Source of the DNA: Dictyocoela muelleri
Taxonomy: Eukaryota > Microsporidia
Length of the DNA: 19,866 bases
Assembly: GCA_016256075.1 (NCBI GenBank)
Contig: SDVU01000130.1
Location: 1 to 19,866 of the forward strand
Direction: 5' to 3'
Positions within the stretch are counted from its first letter, which is position 1. The number at the start of each line of letters is the position of its first letter. The notes beneath the pieces were generated by a model. That model saw only the letters and a program-made list of their open reading frames with translations. It searched no databases and was not told the DNA's origin. Below are positions 8,038 through 17,712 of the stretch, one piece after another. The position numbers were made by a program, and so were the translations under genes.

Positions 8038-9249
8038 ATGATTTTTATATTTGGTGCAAGTGGTGATTTAGCTAAAAGAAAAATATTTCCATCTTTAAAA
8101 AACATATCAACACAGATAGTTGCTTATGCTCGACACAATTATTCTCAAAATTTTAAAGAAATTTTACGATCATTTTCAACATATTCTGACGAATTTCTTA
8201 ACAACATAATATACATCCAAGGGCAGTATAACGATTTATCAGAACTTAGCAAGCTTGCAAAAGAAGGCGATACTTATTATTTAGCGCTGCCACCATCAGT
8301 TTATACACAAATTTTACCTGAAATTGCAAAGTTGCCATCTGGAAATATTGCAATCGAAAAACCATATGGTGATACCGGATCGGATATTCGTAATTTAAAA
8401 CGATTTATGTTAGATAATCACGGTTTTAAGATATTCCTGATTGACCATTATCTTTTAAAGCCCCTGAGTATTGCTATACCTGAATTTTTCAGAAAAAATC
8501 CGGGAATTAAAAAAGTCCTGAACAATAATTTTGTTGAAAAAATAATAATCAGCGGGAAAGAGAAAATAGGAGTTGAAGGGAGACTTTATTTTAACAAGTA
8601 TGGAATAATAAAAGATGTCATTCAGAACCATTTGTCAGAACTTCTAAGTCTAATTGTTTCCAACGAGAGTCATGAGGATAAAATAAAAATTCTAAAAAAT
8701 CTGAAAATTGACGGTGAAGCATTTTTTGGTCAATACGATCTCTATAGAAAAGAAATTGCTGAAAATTCGAATACTGAAACGTACGCTAAAATCAAATTAT
8801 ACCTTGATAACGATGTTTGGAGAAATGTTCCTATTTTCCTGATAGCTGGTAAAGGCCTTAATGAAAAATTAACACAAATCGAGATCGTCTTTAAAAAGAA
8901 CGTAGAAATAGATTCTTTGAAAAATAAAAATAATAAAAAATTATCCCTGATTTTTAACATCTACCCCGATAATGAAATTTACTTTTTTGCTGACAATCAG
9001 AAAATGGTACTTATGGACTCCTGTGAAATTGAAGAAGTACAAAAAAGGAAATATGGTGATTTAAATGATTATTCCTTGATTTTTCATTCATTGGCAAATC
9101 ATTTAGAATTTCCGTCTGCTAATTTGAATGAAGCCGAACTTTTCTGGAATATTTTTTCTAAATTTCACAATTCACCAAAAGACCTTCATTTTTATTCAAA
9201 AGGTGTTAAAGATCCTGATTATGAAAATTCTGAAAGTTTTTCTGAGTAA
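8038..9249 (+). CDS. Glucose-6-phosphate 1-dehydrogenase
   Basis: The enzyme oxidises glucose 6-phosphate with NADP to 6-phosphogluconolactone, the first step of the pentose phosphate pathway, in the cytosol. Visible family motifs: GASGDLAKRKIFPSL (residues 6-20, dinucleotide binding), VAYAR (28-32), LALPPSVY (82-89), EKPYG (107-111), IDHYL with catalytic-site Asp136 and His137, Lys141, EGRLYF and IIKDVIQNHL with His198 as general base, and NDVWRNVPIFL followed by GKGLNEK (258-277). The protein is 403 residues against about 480-515 in most organisms: it starts right at the Rossmann strand and has a shortened C-terminus, consistent with compact microsporidian enzymes. The usual RIDHYLGKE reads LIDHYLLKP, an unusual change that keeps the lysine. 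A CCC motif lies 3 bases upstream of the start. It is convergent with GAPDH. Confidence 0.96.
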   Translation: MIFIFGASGDLAKRKIFPSLKNISTQIVAYARHNYSQNFKEILRSFSTYSDEFLNNIIYIQGQYNDLSELSKLAKEGDTYYLALPPSVYTQILPEIAKLPSGNIAIEKPYGDTGSDIRNLKRFMLDNHGFKIFLIDHYLLKPLSIAIPEFFRKNPGIKKVLNNNFVEKIIISGKEKIGVEGRLYFNKYGIIKDVIQNHLSELLSLIVSNESHEDKIKILKNLKIDGEAFFGQYDLYRKEIAENSNTETYAKIKLYLDNDVWRNVPIFLIAGKGLNEKLTQIEIVFKKNVEIDSLKNKNNKKLSLIFNIYPDNEIYFFADNQKMVLMDSCEIEEVQKRKYGDLNDYSLIFHSLANHLEFPSANLNEAELFWNIFSKFHNSPKDLHFYSKGVKDPDYENSESFSE

Positions 9250-9484
9250 TAAAGTTTTGATTACTAAATTTGGTATATTTAATTTTTTTATTAAAATTAT
9301 AATTATTATAAAAATTCAATAATGTTTATAAAAAATCATCAAATTTCAACATTTATTTTAATATCCTTATTAAAGAAATTAAAAATTTTATTAAAGGTAT
9401 AAAAAATTTTATTAAAGAAATTAAAAATTAATATTTTTTAAACTTTAATTAATCATTAGAATTAAAAAAAATCAGAACAATTTT
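9250..9484. other. Convergent G6PD/GAPDH intergenic region
   Basis: These 235 bp of very AT-rich DNA hold short repeats of ATTAAAGAAATTAAAAATT (near 9365-9435). They serve as the 3' flank of both convergent genes. I see no separate gene. Confidence 0.6.
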
Positions 9485-10471
9485 TTACTTTTTAAAGATA
9501 TACTCTGCCAAATCAACAACGCGATTAGAATATCCATATTCATTATCATACCAACTTATAATTTTGAAAAAATTTGAATTTAAAGCAATACTAGCCCCAA
9601 TATCGACAATTGAGCTTCTCTTATCAGTATTAAAATCAGAACTAACTAAATGTTCGTTAGTCACGTCAATTATTTCAGGAATATTTTCTTTACGAATAGC
9701 TTCTTCAATTTCAGCTAACGTAGTGCTCTTTTCGAGGCGTACGGTCAAATCAACAACACTAACATTCAGCACGGGAACTCTAAATGCCATTCCTGTCAGC
9801 TTATTGTTCAATTCAGGTATAACTTTACCAACAGCCTTTGCAGCACCTGTAGATGCCGGAATTATGTTAAACAGTGCGCTTCTTCCACTCCTAAAGTCTT
9901 TTTTTGAAATACCATCAACAGTTTTTTGAGTAGCAGTCACCGCATGCACGGTAGTCATGAGTCCCTCCACAATTCCAAAATTCTTATGAAGAATATTTGC
10001 AAGCGGTGCAAGGCAATTTGTAGTGCAACTTGCATTACTTATAACCTGTTCGCCTTTGTATTGCTCATGATTAACACCTACAACATACATTGGACAATCG
10101 GAGCTAGGTGCTGTTATAATAACCTTACAACCAGACTTCGTATGACCTTCAAATTGTCCTAATTTAGTGAATACGCCACTCGATTCAATTACAATATCAA
10201 TTCCATATTTTTCCCAATGAATTTCACCTGGATCCCGCTTTTGAGAAAGAATAGTCTCATAAAGCTTATCACCTATCCTAAGAACAATGCTGTTTTCTTT
10301 TTTAACAACCTCAATTCCAATTTTATGTGTACTGTCGTGTTTAAGAGTGTATTGGAGATAGTCAATATCGATGAATGGATCGTTTATTATTGGTACTTCT
10401 ATGCCCCTTTCAATGCATATTTGGTATACGAGTTTTCCGATTCTTCCAAATCCGTTTATTCCTATTTTCAT
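9485..10471 (-). CDS. Glyceraldehyde-3-phosphate dehydrogenase
   Basis: This glycolytic enzyme converts glyceraldehyde 3-phosphate, NAD and phosphate to 1,3-bisphosphoglycerate. The 328-residue protein is close to the family length of about 335. It begins MKIGINGFGRIGK, the NAD-binding Rossmann motif. The active site SNASCTTNCLAPL carries the catalytic Cys149, His176 lies in TTVHAVTATQK, and the phosphate-site loop is SGRSALFNIIPASTGAAKAV (195-214). GMAFRVPVLNVSVVDLTV and the C-terminal WYDNEYGYSNRVVDL are intact. No frameshift or missing key residue is seen. The start is set by the conserved N-terminus, with ACCATCCTT directly upstream as a CCC-like motif. It lies tail-to-tail with G6PD. Confidence 0.98.
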   Translation of the reverse strand: MKIGINGFGRIGKLVYQICIERGIEVPIINDPFIDIDYLQYTLKHDSTHKIGIEVVKKENSIVLRIGDKLYETILSQKRDPGEIHWEKYGIDIVIESSGVFTKLGQFEGHTKSGCKVIITAPSSDCPMYVVGVNHEQYKGEQVISNASCTTNCLAPLANILHKNFGIVEGLMTTVHAVTATQKTVDGISKKDFRSGRSALFNIIPASTGAAKAVGKVIPELNNKLTGMAFRVPVLNVSVVDLTVRLEKSTTLAEIEEAIRKENIPEIIDVTNEHLVSSDFNTDKRSSIVDIGASIALNSNFFKIISWYDNEYGYSNRVVDLAEYIFKK

Positions 10472-10482
10472 AAGGATGGTCT
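10472..10482 (-). promoter_or_regulatory. C-rich motif upstream of the GAPDH start
   Basis: The minus strand reads AGACCATCCTT directly before the ATG, a looser version of the CCC-like start motif seen at eS17 and G6PD. An AT-rich tract follows upstream. Confidence 0.45.
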
Positions 10483-10902
10483 GAAGTTTTTTTAAATAGT
10501 TTAGAATGTGACAGTGTTTCAGAATTAATTAAAACGAATGTCAAAATTTTTAAAAAAGGATGTTTAGAAAATGAAAAGGTTTATTAAGAAATAAAAAATT
10601 TGGAAAAAATAATAATATTAAAATTTTTACTGAATTAAATATTAAAGATTTGTTTTTAATCAAAATCTAAAAAGATATTTTTTTATTTAATCATAATTAT
10701 TAATTTAAAAGTTTAAATTTATTTTAATTGAGTTTTTATTTAATCATAATTTATTAATTTGAATTTATAATTAAATTGACTTTTAATTAATTTGAATTTC
10801 TATTAAATTTGAAGTTTCATTAAATTATAGATGATTTTTAATTTGTTATTTATTTGATATTTGTTTTTAATGTGACGCATAATTTAATTAAATATTAATT
10901 TG
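10483..10902. other. AT-rich upstream region of GAPDH
   Basis: No gene is seen. A direct repeat of about 27 bp (TTTTTATTTAATCATAAT followed by TATTAATTT) occurs near 10678 and 10733. The region ends where SINE-like copy D begins. Confidence 0.5.
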
Positions 10903-11069
10903 TTACATGCTGACAACATCCATTACTACCAAACTCGAGGAGTTGCCTCAACTACATCTTCAGACCTTTTGCTCTTCGTGTTGAAGTCATACTTCATTAA
11001 TAAGAGACACAATAGTTCAACTGCATATGCGATTTCCGTTTTATCAATGAATAAGCAGAATACTGGTGT

Positions 11070-11301
11070 CGTGTACCATGCTGAAATCTCAACATTAAAA
11101 TCATACCGACAAATTCCATTTCATTAAAATTTACAAATCCTAAATTTTAATTAATCAATAATTAACATAAAAGATAATCCGAATTCATACCCCTATGCAG
11201 TACATCAATTCTCAGTCAAAGACCAACAAAAAAAACCTTTATTAAAAACATTTTTACTCATTTTATCTTATTTGGTCTGCCACCTCGCGTGGACTACGGC
11301 A
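11070..11301. mobile_element. 232-bp insertion in SINE copy D with 8-bp target duplication
   Basis: ACTGGTGT occurs at 11062-11069 and again at 11302-11309. Removing the stretch between them, plus one copy, restores the alignment with copy A (GCAGAATACTGG...TTATGGACTTCTC against GCAGGATACAGG...TTAGTGGCTTTTC). The insert begins CGTGTACCATGCTG and ends ACTACGGCA. It has no obvious terminal inverted repeat and no open frame. Duplications of 8 bp are made by Merlin/IS1595-type and hAT transposases among others; the family is unassigned. Confidence 0.65.
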
Positions 11302-11461
11302 ACTGGTGTTTATGGACTTCTCATTTTTTTAGTTTCACTATTGTTTTAGTCAAAAATCTGTAAATACACTCATCTTCAACGAGATAAAACCCTCACTTTG
11401 CTTTATTGTTTATTATAACAAGTCACAATCAGCCATACCACATTGAAAAAAATGTATATTA

Positions 11462-11899
11462 TGTCGCGCGCCAAGCGCGCGACATGCGCCATGCGAGTGA
11501 AATTTTTTAAATTTTTTATAAAATGACCCGAGCGAGAATCAAACCCAGGATAACGGAATAAATTGTTAGAATATTATGTCGCGCCACAAGCACGCGACTA
11601 TAATTTTTTTTGCAAAAAAAACTCAAAAAGCCAACCCCAGTCTTTATCTTTAAATAATAAAATTTATTAGCAATATCATAGTTCATAAGGGGTAATATTT
11701 TTTATGAAAAAAATTATATTTTTTTGAAAAAATTATATATATAGTTTTTCATAAAAAATATTACCCCTTATGATCTATGGTATTACTAATAAAATTTATC
11801 ATTTAAATATAGAGACCGAGGTTAGATTTTTGAGGCCATTTTATAAAAATTTAAAAAATGTCATTCGCATGGCGCATGTCGCGCGCTTGGCGCGCGACA
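11462..11899. mobile_element. GC-tipped foldback element with TATTA target duplication
   Basis: The element is 438 bp with long inverted arms. Each end begins TGTCGCGCGC, loop CAA, then GCGCGCGACA, itself a perfect 10-bp-arm hairpin, followed by TGCGCCATGCGA and AT-rich DNA. The arms continue to the centre through AAATTTTATTAGTAATA and ATAAGGGGTAATATTTTTTA (about 11651-11808). The left arm has about 110 bp extra, including another internal GTCGCG...CGCGAC motif (11579-11599). TATTA flanks both ends (11457-11461 and 11900-11904), and the element interrupts SINE copy D cleanly. It is non-coding. The family is not recognised. Confidence 0.82.
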
Positions 11900-12142
11900 T
11901 ATTATTATATAATTATATAATTATTGACTGCTTAATGTCATTACCAATTTTTTTGTGTGTCAGTTAGATTCAAATATGATATTTAAATGTTAAATCTAAT
12001 AATGTTAAATACTGCACTATTTAACCAAATTTTCACATTTAGGATATTAAAATTTTAGAAGAGGAAAAGAGATGAATATAAACATGAAAATTAAAAATAA
12101 AAATGACTTGTTATACGCATTTTAATTATATTTAGTTTCAAG

Positions 12143-12606
12143 TGGGTCAGATAACTCAGTGGTTAACACTCTTGAATGTAAAATTTAAGTATCGTGGTTC
12201 GAATACCGCTGACGTAACTCTTTAATAAATAATGAGGGAATGACATTAAGCGGGCATAAATATATAATTATAGTATAATATACAGTTGTTCCATTGTGGT
12301 ATAGCTGATTAAGACTTGGTCTAATATGACAATATAGCAGAAAGGACTCTCTTAGGTGTGGGGAGATGAGTGCGGCGACGCATCTAGGCAAAAGTAGTGA
12401 AAAAATAAAAATTCATGAAAAGCTACTAATTACATATATCCTGCTGATTTATTGATAAAACGAAAATCGCGTATACAGCTGGGCTTCAGGGTAGCTTAGG
12501 AAGTAACGTATTATTGGAACACCAAGAAACAAAGGTTATAGAACACGGTGAGACAACTCACCGGGTTGACGGCTATGGATGTTGTCATCACTTAATATAT
12601 ATATAT
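12143..12606 (+). mobile_element. tRNA-derived SINE-like repeat, copy E1
   Basis: This copy is on the plus strand. The head has an A box TAACTCAGTGG (12152-12162) and a B box GGTTCGAATA (12196-12205) 33 nt apart; GTCAG near 12146 can pair with CTGAC after the B box, a remnant of a tRNA stem. The body matches copy A throughout (TAATAAATAATGAGGGAATGACATTAA, GATTAAGACTTGGTCTAATATGAC, a single CTCTTAGGTGTG unit, TAATTACATATATCCTGCTGA). It ends with GGCTATGGATGTTGTCA and a (TA)n tail at 12594-12606. It encodes no protein. Confidence 0.75.
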
Positions 12607-12957
12607 GTTAGATATTTCAGTAGTTAACGTTCTTGATGCAAATTGGTATATCGCGATTAAATCACTCTGACGTAACTTAGATAAATAATCGGAAATGAAA
12701 TTAAGTGAACAATAACTATAGCAGTATCATATAGTTGTTCGGGTGTGTCATGGTTGATTAAGACCTAGTCTAATATGACAATGAAGTAGACAGATGTGTC
12801 CATTTGTGGGAATGAATGTCTTGAACCATCTCGGTAATAGTAAAAAAAATAAAAAGCCCATAATTACATATATCCTGATAATTAATTGATAAAAGAAGAT
12901 AAATAAAGAAGTTCCTATACAGCAGGGCCTCTAGATCTTAGGTGGAATGTACCAATT
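12607..12957 (+). mobile_element. SINE-like repeat, copy E2 (3'-truncated)
   Basis: The copy begins directly after the TA tail of E1, in the same orientation. GATATTTCAGTAGTTAACGTTCTTGA is the worn head, CTGACGTAACTTAGATAAATAATC follows, and GATTAAGACCTAGTCTAATATGACA and TAATTACATATATCCTGATAA mark the body. The last match is ATACAGCAGGGCCTC near 12917-12933. The final 100 bp are absent, and the LTR of the retrotransposon begins at about 12979. Confidence 0.65.
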
Positions 12958-12978
12958 TAAAAAAAAAACTAAAGATAT

Positions 12979-13237
12979 TGAGGTAAGAACCTAAAGGGTT
13001 ATCAAATAAAAGGTTATTAACTATAAAAGATTTTGTAAATTTTTTTATGAATTATTGCGTTCATGGCATTCTTTGTGCATGGGTTCACGATTTGTGTTTT
13101 TTTTATACCTTTTTGATCAAAATTTTTACCTCTTTTTTTAAATAAAATCAATTTGATGATTTTTTTAAATTTTGACAAGCGTTCAACATGAATACTGATT
13201 TTTTCAAAATGTTTGTGGTGCAAGTATGTGCACCACA
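12979..13237 (-). repeat. 3' LTR of the Ty3/gypsy fossil
   Basis: This direct copy of about 255 bp matches 17325-17585. Shared blocks include TTAACTATAAAAGATTTTGT, GTGCATGGGTTCACGATTTG and GACAAGCGTTCAACATGAAT. In element orientation it starts TGTGGTGCAC next to the purine-rich tract and ends CCTCA, so it keeps TG...CA ends. Confidence 0.88.
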
Positions 13238-16200
13238 TCCTCCCCTCTCTATACTCGGCGACAATTTTTGTAAGATACACGGGTGATTTTATTATTCATC
13301 TCAATACTCAAGTTATTACCCGATTCAGAAATTCCGCATACAGAATAAGGTCTTTTCCACTTAGGAGCGACTTTATCTTGAGAATAATTTTTAATAAAAA
13401 CCTTATCGCCGATATTTTATTTATTTTTTTTACCTTCAGAATTTCTTTCAATTTCATACCTCTTTATCTTTTGATTATTAATTGATCTTATTTTACTTTT
13501 ATCTATTATTATTTGCCTATCGTAATCCTTAAATATCGATTTTCCGAAATATACTTCATATGGACAGTGATTTAAATTAAAATTAGCAGTGCAATTTAAT
13601 CTTTTCTAAACACAATGTTTTAATTCATTAAGACTCTTGTTTCGCATCAATCTGAGAACTAATACTATCTCTCTATTCACTCTTTCAACCAGACTGTTCT
13701 CAGTTGGATTATACGGCGCGGAAGTTATGTGCTTTATATCATACTTCTTAAAAAGATTTTCAAAATTAATAGACATGAATTGCTTCCCGTTATTAGATAT
13801 ACAACTTTTTGGAGTTTTATAGTTACGGTCTCCGGAGAGATCCGTCCAAAAAGAAGAAGTTGATTATAGAGTGAATATGATTTAAATCGGACTTTATTTA
13901 TTTGTCGGCGCGGAGCCGGATGCATGTTGACCTGGTTATAGCTTTGATGTGTTTGTTGATGCATGGGGTCTGAATCTGGGTTTTTTTTATATCTTTTATT
14001 TTCTAGAAATTTCCAGAGAATTTTTTTTTGATTTTTTTGTTTGATCAATTTTTGGATTATCATCAATGTCCATTGGAGTATGACAATAGACTCTAACCAT
14101 GTTTTTTCAAACGATCTGCTAATAGTATCAGAACTTATATCGAAAATAAAATCAGTTTCGACGTATCTCGAAAATAGATCCAATATGACAAATATATAAA
14201 ATTCATTAGCCTTCCTGTTATGTTTGAAATTACGCAATTGTATAGGGCCTTTTATATCTACTCCGACCACATCATTGTTATTGCTAAAGCCTATGTTATA
14301 AAATGGCACATGTTTACTCGCAGCAAACTGTTTTTCTTTATTACACTCAGTACATTCATTGCATATTTTGGATATTATTTTTCTCAGTTATTAATTTTGA
14401 AATATTTCTTCAATGTTTGCTCAAGCACTTTAGTGCCTGGATGCCCTAATTCAGTGTGTAGGAATTTTAAGAATTCATAAGTTTCTTTCGGGTTTCGGTT
14501 TGTTATGTGGATTTTGTTATCTTTATTCTTCAATAATTCAGAATTTTTTTTCAATGTTGATTTAAGTTCAACAAGGAGATCTCTCTTTTCATCTTGAGCT
14601 ACAATTAAATGTGCATATATTGATAGTGTGTCGGCTCAGAGTTTTTATTTCCGTAGATGTGTCGTAATACGTAATCATATTCTTCAATTAAAAGCTTCCA
14701 TCTTTGCACTCTTTTTGTCAAATTCGCTTAAAGGTAAGATTCTTATTATCAGTTTCGATGATAATTCTTGCGTTAAATATGATGTGTTTAAAATGATTAA
14801 GTGAATTAATGATCGCTAAAAATTCTTTTTCAATTGTGGTATAACTCTTTTCTTGATGATTATATTTTTTACTATAATATCCTATTATGTTTCCATTTTG
14901 AAGAAGACCGGAACCGATTCCCTCGTCGGATGCATCACATCGTAATGTAAATTCATCATTTAAATCTGGGTGGTGTAATATCCCTCTGTTTTTATTTTTT
15001 TGAATATTTCCTTTATCATATTATAATCCTCTTCGCTCATTTGGATCCTATTTCCTTTTGTTTTTAATTTTTCATATAACTCAGCCAACAATATCGATAA
15101 GTTAGGTATAAATGGCCGAAACCAATTCATAAATCCTAATATTTTTTGCAATTGTTTCTTGGTTTTTATTTTAATATCTTCATATGCTTCAATCTTTGTT
15201 AAAATAGGTTTTATTCCGTCTTTTGTTATTCTATGTCCTAGGAATTCTATTTCATGCTTAAAAAATTCAGATTTATCGAAGTTTATTGAAATTTCATTTT
15301 TCATAACTAATTTAATTACCTCTCGCAAGACTTCGTAGTGTTTTTCTTCAGAATCAGTGAATATTAGTATGTCATCTATATAAATAATTACGTTTTTCAC
15401 ATTTGAAAATATAATGTTCATCGCCTTTTGAAAAGTAGCAGGCGCGTTGCAAAGCCCGAAGGTCATTCTTTTGAAAATGTAGTTTTTATTCATTATCAGG
15501 AAACTAGTTTTTTCTCTATCTTCTTCTGCTATTTTGATCTGATATATCCTTGATTCAAATCTATAACAGAAAAAAATTTGCTTCCTTTTAACATAGTCAA
15601 AATTTCGTGAATGTTAGGCGTCACTTGGTGCGTTTAAATTGTAATTGCGTTCAGTCGTCGGTAGTCCTCCACAAGCCTAATCTTCCATTCTTTTTCTTTA
15701 TTATAAACGCCGGTGAATATACCTTGCAATTACTCTCTTCAATAATATCCTTTTCAATTAGTATTTTTAAATGTTCTCGCACTTCGTCTCTTAATCCTAT
15801 GGGCACTGGATATTCTTTTGCTATATTTGTAAATTCCCTTGAAAGATCAATTGTGTGTGTAATGACGTTTATATTTCCTATTAATGGATTGTTTTTCATG
15901 GCTGATTGTAGTAAATTCGATATTCTGTCTTTGATCGTGTAAATTCTTGATTTATTTATAATTTCACTATCATGCTGATTATTTGTCTTAGAGCCTCTAC
16001 ATATTTCATATTCTATTCCGTCAAGGTTCATAGTTCCATCTTTCAAGTTTATTACTGCGTCATTATCCATTAAAAATTTCATTCCCAGAATTATAATTTC
16101 AGAAGGATTTGGTATTACTAAAAACATACTTTTATAAATGATATTCTTGTCATTTAATATTTCAAACTTGAGGTTACAATACTTTTTTATATTTACTTCG

Positions 16201-17324
16201 GATCCATTGGCCACTTCAACAATTTTTTTCTCATTCAGTTCATTTACTGGGAAATAGCCGCGTTATAATGCTGTCTGGGACATAGTTATCGACAGATCCC
16301 GTATCAATCATTGCTTTCAATCTTGCGTCTCCTACTTTAAGTAAAACTTCTAATATTTTTGGTTTAGGATTGGGCTCACGAACTTCATACGTTCGCTGTT
16401 CATTTTTGTCATTATTTTCGAATTGTTTTCTGTTCTTGTCAAGTCTTTGAAAATTCTCAGTCCCTTTTACACTGCTGTTACCTTTATGATTTTTTATTTG
16501 AGATCTACACTCTCTGTCAGAATGTGATGATGATTTATGAACATGGCAGTATTTTCGTTCCTTTTCCTTATGTCGGTGATCATACATCCTTCTTTCATTC
16601 CTGTGTCGACTGCTATTTAGGTTATATTTAGTCTTATCACGATTCTTCGGTTCAAATTTTTCATTATCTAACATGATAAAAGTTGATTGGATACGTTCAT
16701 TACATAATTGATCCATTTCAGATAATATTCTAAAGCAATTATCAAATGATTTATCATTACACCTTACCAATTCAAATTTGAGTTTTTCGTTTAGTCCTGT
16801 AAAGAACGTCTCTTCAATTTTTGCCTTAGTCATAAGATTATTCCAGTCCAAGCAGATACCGATCTTATTACAATTAACCTGGATCACATTAACAAATGCA
16901 CGGATAGTATAGAAATTTATCTGATGTATATTAGCTAATCTGTTTTGATAAACGTGAACTGTATTATGATTATATTTTAACTTCAAAATCTTATTCATCA
17001 TTTCATTGCTGCTGGCACAAATTCCAATCTGGTGTTGAATTGATGGGTCGACAATCTGTGTTAGAACTTCAAGCTTTGCCTCTTCTGACCATCTGCAAAT
17101 TCTCGATACCTCATAAAAACATGTTCTCCATGATAACAAATCTTGATCTTCGATAGATGTCAGGGTATTCAGTTTGTGACAGACCTTTAGACCAGATAGT
17201 TCACTTTTGTATTCGAATGTTGCGATTTCATACTTCATATCTACCTTAGGTGTTCTCATATTCAAAACTTCTTCGTTCTTTTAATAATCCTTCAGTTCTT
17301 AAATGATTCTCTTTGAGCTCAAAT

Positions 17325-17585
17325 TGAGGTGCGAACTTAAAAGGTTATCAAATAAAAAGTTATTAACTATAAAAGATTTTGTAAATTTTTTTATTGAATT
17401 ATTGTGTTCATGGTATCCTTCGTGCATGGGTTCACGATTTGTGTTCATTTTATACCTTTTTGATCAAAATTTTTACCTCCTAATTTAAATAAAATCAATT
17501 TGATGATTTTTTTTTAAATTTTGACAAGCGTTCAACATGAATACTGTTTTTTTTCAAAATCTTTGTGGTGCAAGTGTGTGAACTC
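17325..17585 (-). repeat. 5' LTR of the Ty3/gypsy fossil
   Basis: This is the partner of the repeat at 12979-13237, in the same orientation. The outermost few bases (near 17581-17585) have diverged from the other copy, so the exact end is uncertain. I could not identify a tRNA primer-binding site next to it. Confidence 0.85.
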
Positions 17586-17671
17586 CGATTTATAGTCTAC
17601 TTTTGTGTGTTCTTCTCAAAAATATAAGTTTTTCTTTCTCATCTCTTCTATATTTGGAAATTTCGGCTAGT

Positions 17672-17712
17672 CCAAATCAGAAAAGTTCCATTATCGAACT
17701 TTTCTGATTTGG
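17672..17712. repeat. Perfect short hairpin at the edge of a foldback
   Basis: CCAAATCAGAAAAGTTC at 17672-17688 pairs perfectly with 17696-17712 around a 7-nt loop. CCAAATCAGAAAA also occurs at the far end of the adjoining foldback (17997-18009), which suggests that the end sequence was duplicated in inverted form. Confidence 0.8.

Larger units (their letters stand above)
10903..12030 (-). mobile_element. SINE-like repeat, copy D, split by two insertions
   Basis: The 3' end of the element is at 10903 (TTACATGCTGACAACATCCA, nearly identical to copy A). The first segment runs to 11069, the second from 11302 to about 11461, and the third from 11900 to about 12030. The last segment contains TTGACTGCTTAATGTCATTACC and a decayed tRNA-like head (GTCAGTTAGATTCAAATATG) that matches the A/B-box part of copy A position by position. 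The gaps are two separate insertions, at 11070-11301 and 11462-11899, each bounded by a short duplication. The short frame open at 10900-11127 is not a gene. Confidence 0.7.
12979..17585 (-). mobile_element. Broken Ty3/gypsy (Metaviridae) LTR retrotransposon
   Basis: The element is about 4.6 kb, on the minus strand, bounded by direct LTRs of about 255 bp. The part order is gag and protease, reverse transcriptase, RNase H, integrase, which is the Ty3/gypsy order. The gag region (16240-17265) has a CCHC-like zinc knuckle with CHVH and HSDREC, and ends in a retropepsin motif around IDTGS. The polymerase region spans about 14640-16214 with the YIDD active-site motif. The integrase region spans about 13240-14480, with a core beginning near DIKGP and a C-terminal part close to the 3' LTR. 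A purine-rich tract (AGAGAGGGGAGGA) lies next to the 3' LTR. The coding region is broken in at least about five places. The LTRs differ by roughly 6 percent by eye, so it is a fossil of moderate age. Confidence 0.9.

Noticed and set aside
9564-10495. Plus-strand open frames opposite GAPDH
   Set aside because: They are antisense shadows of a strongly conserved enzyme and resemble no family.
12185-12391. A 68-residue minus-strand frame
   Set aside because: It lies wholly inside SINE-like copy E1 and is not conserved as a frame in the other copies.
13017-13822. Short open frames inside and beside the LTR element as host genes
   Set aside because: They lie in the LTR or antisense to the integrase region of the fossil and have no family resemblance.
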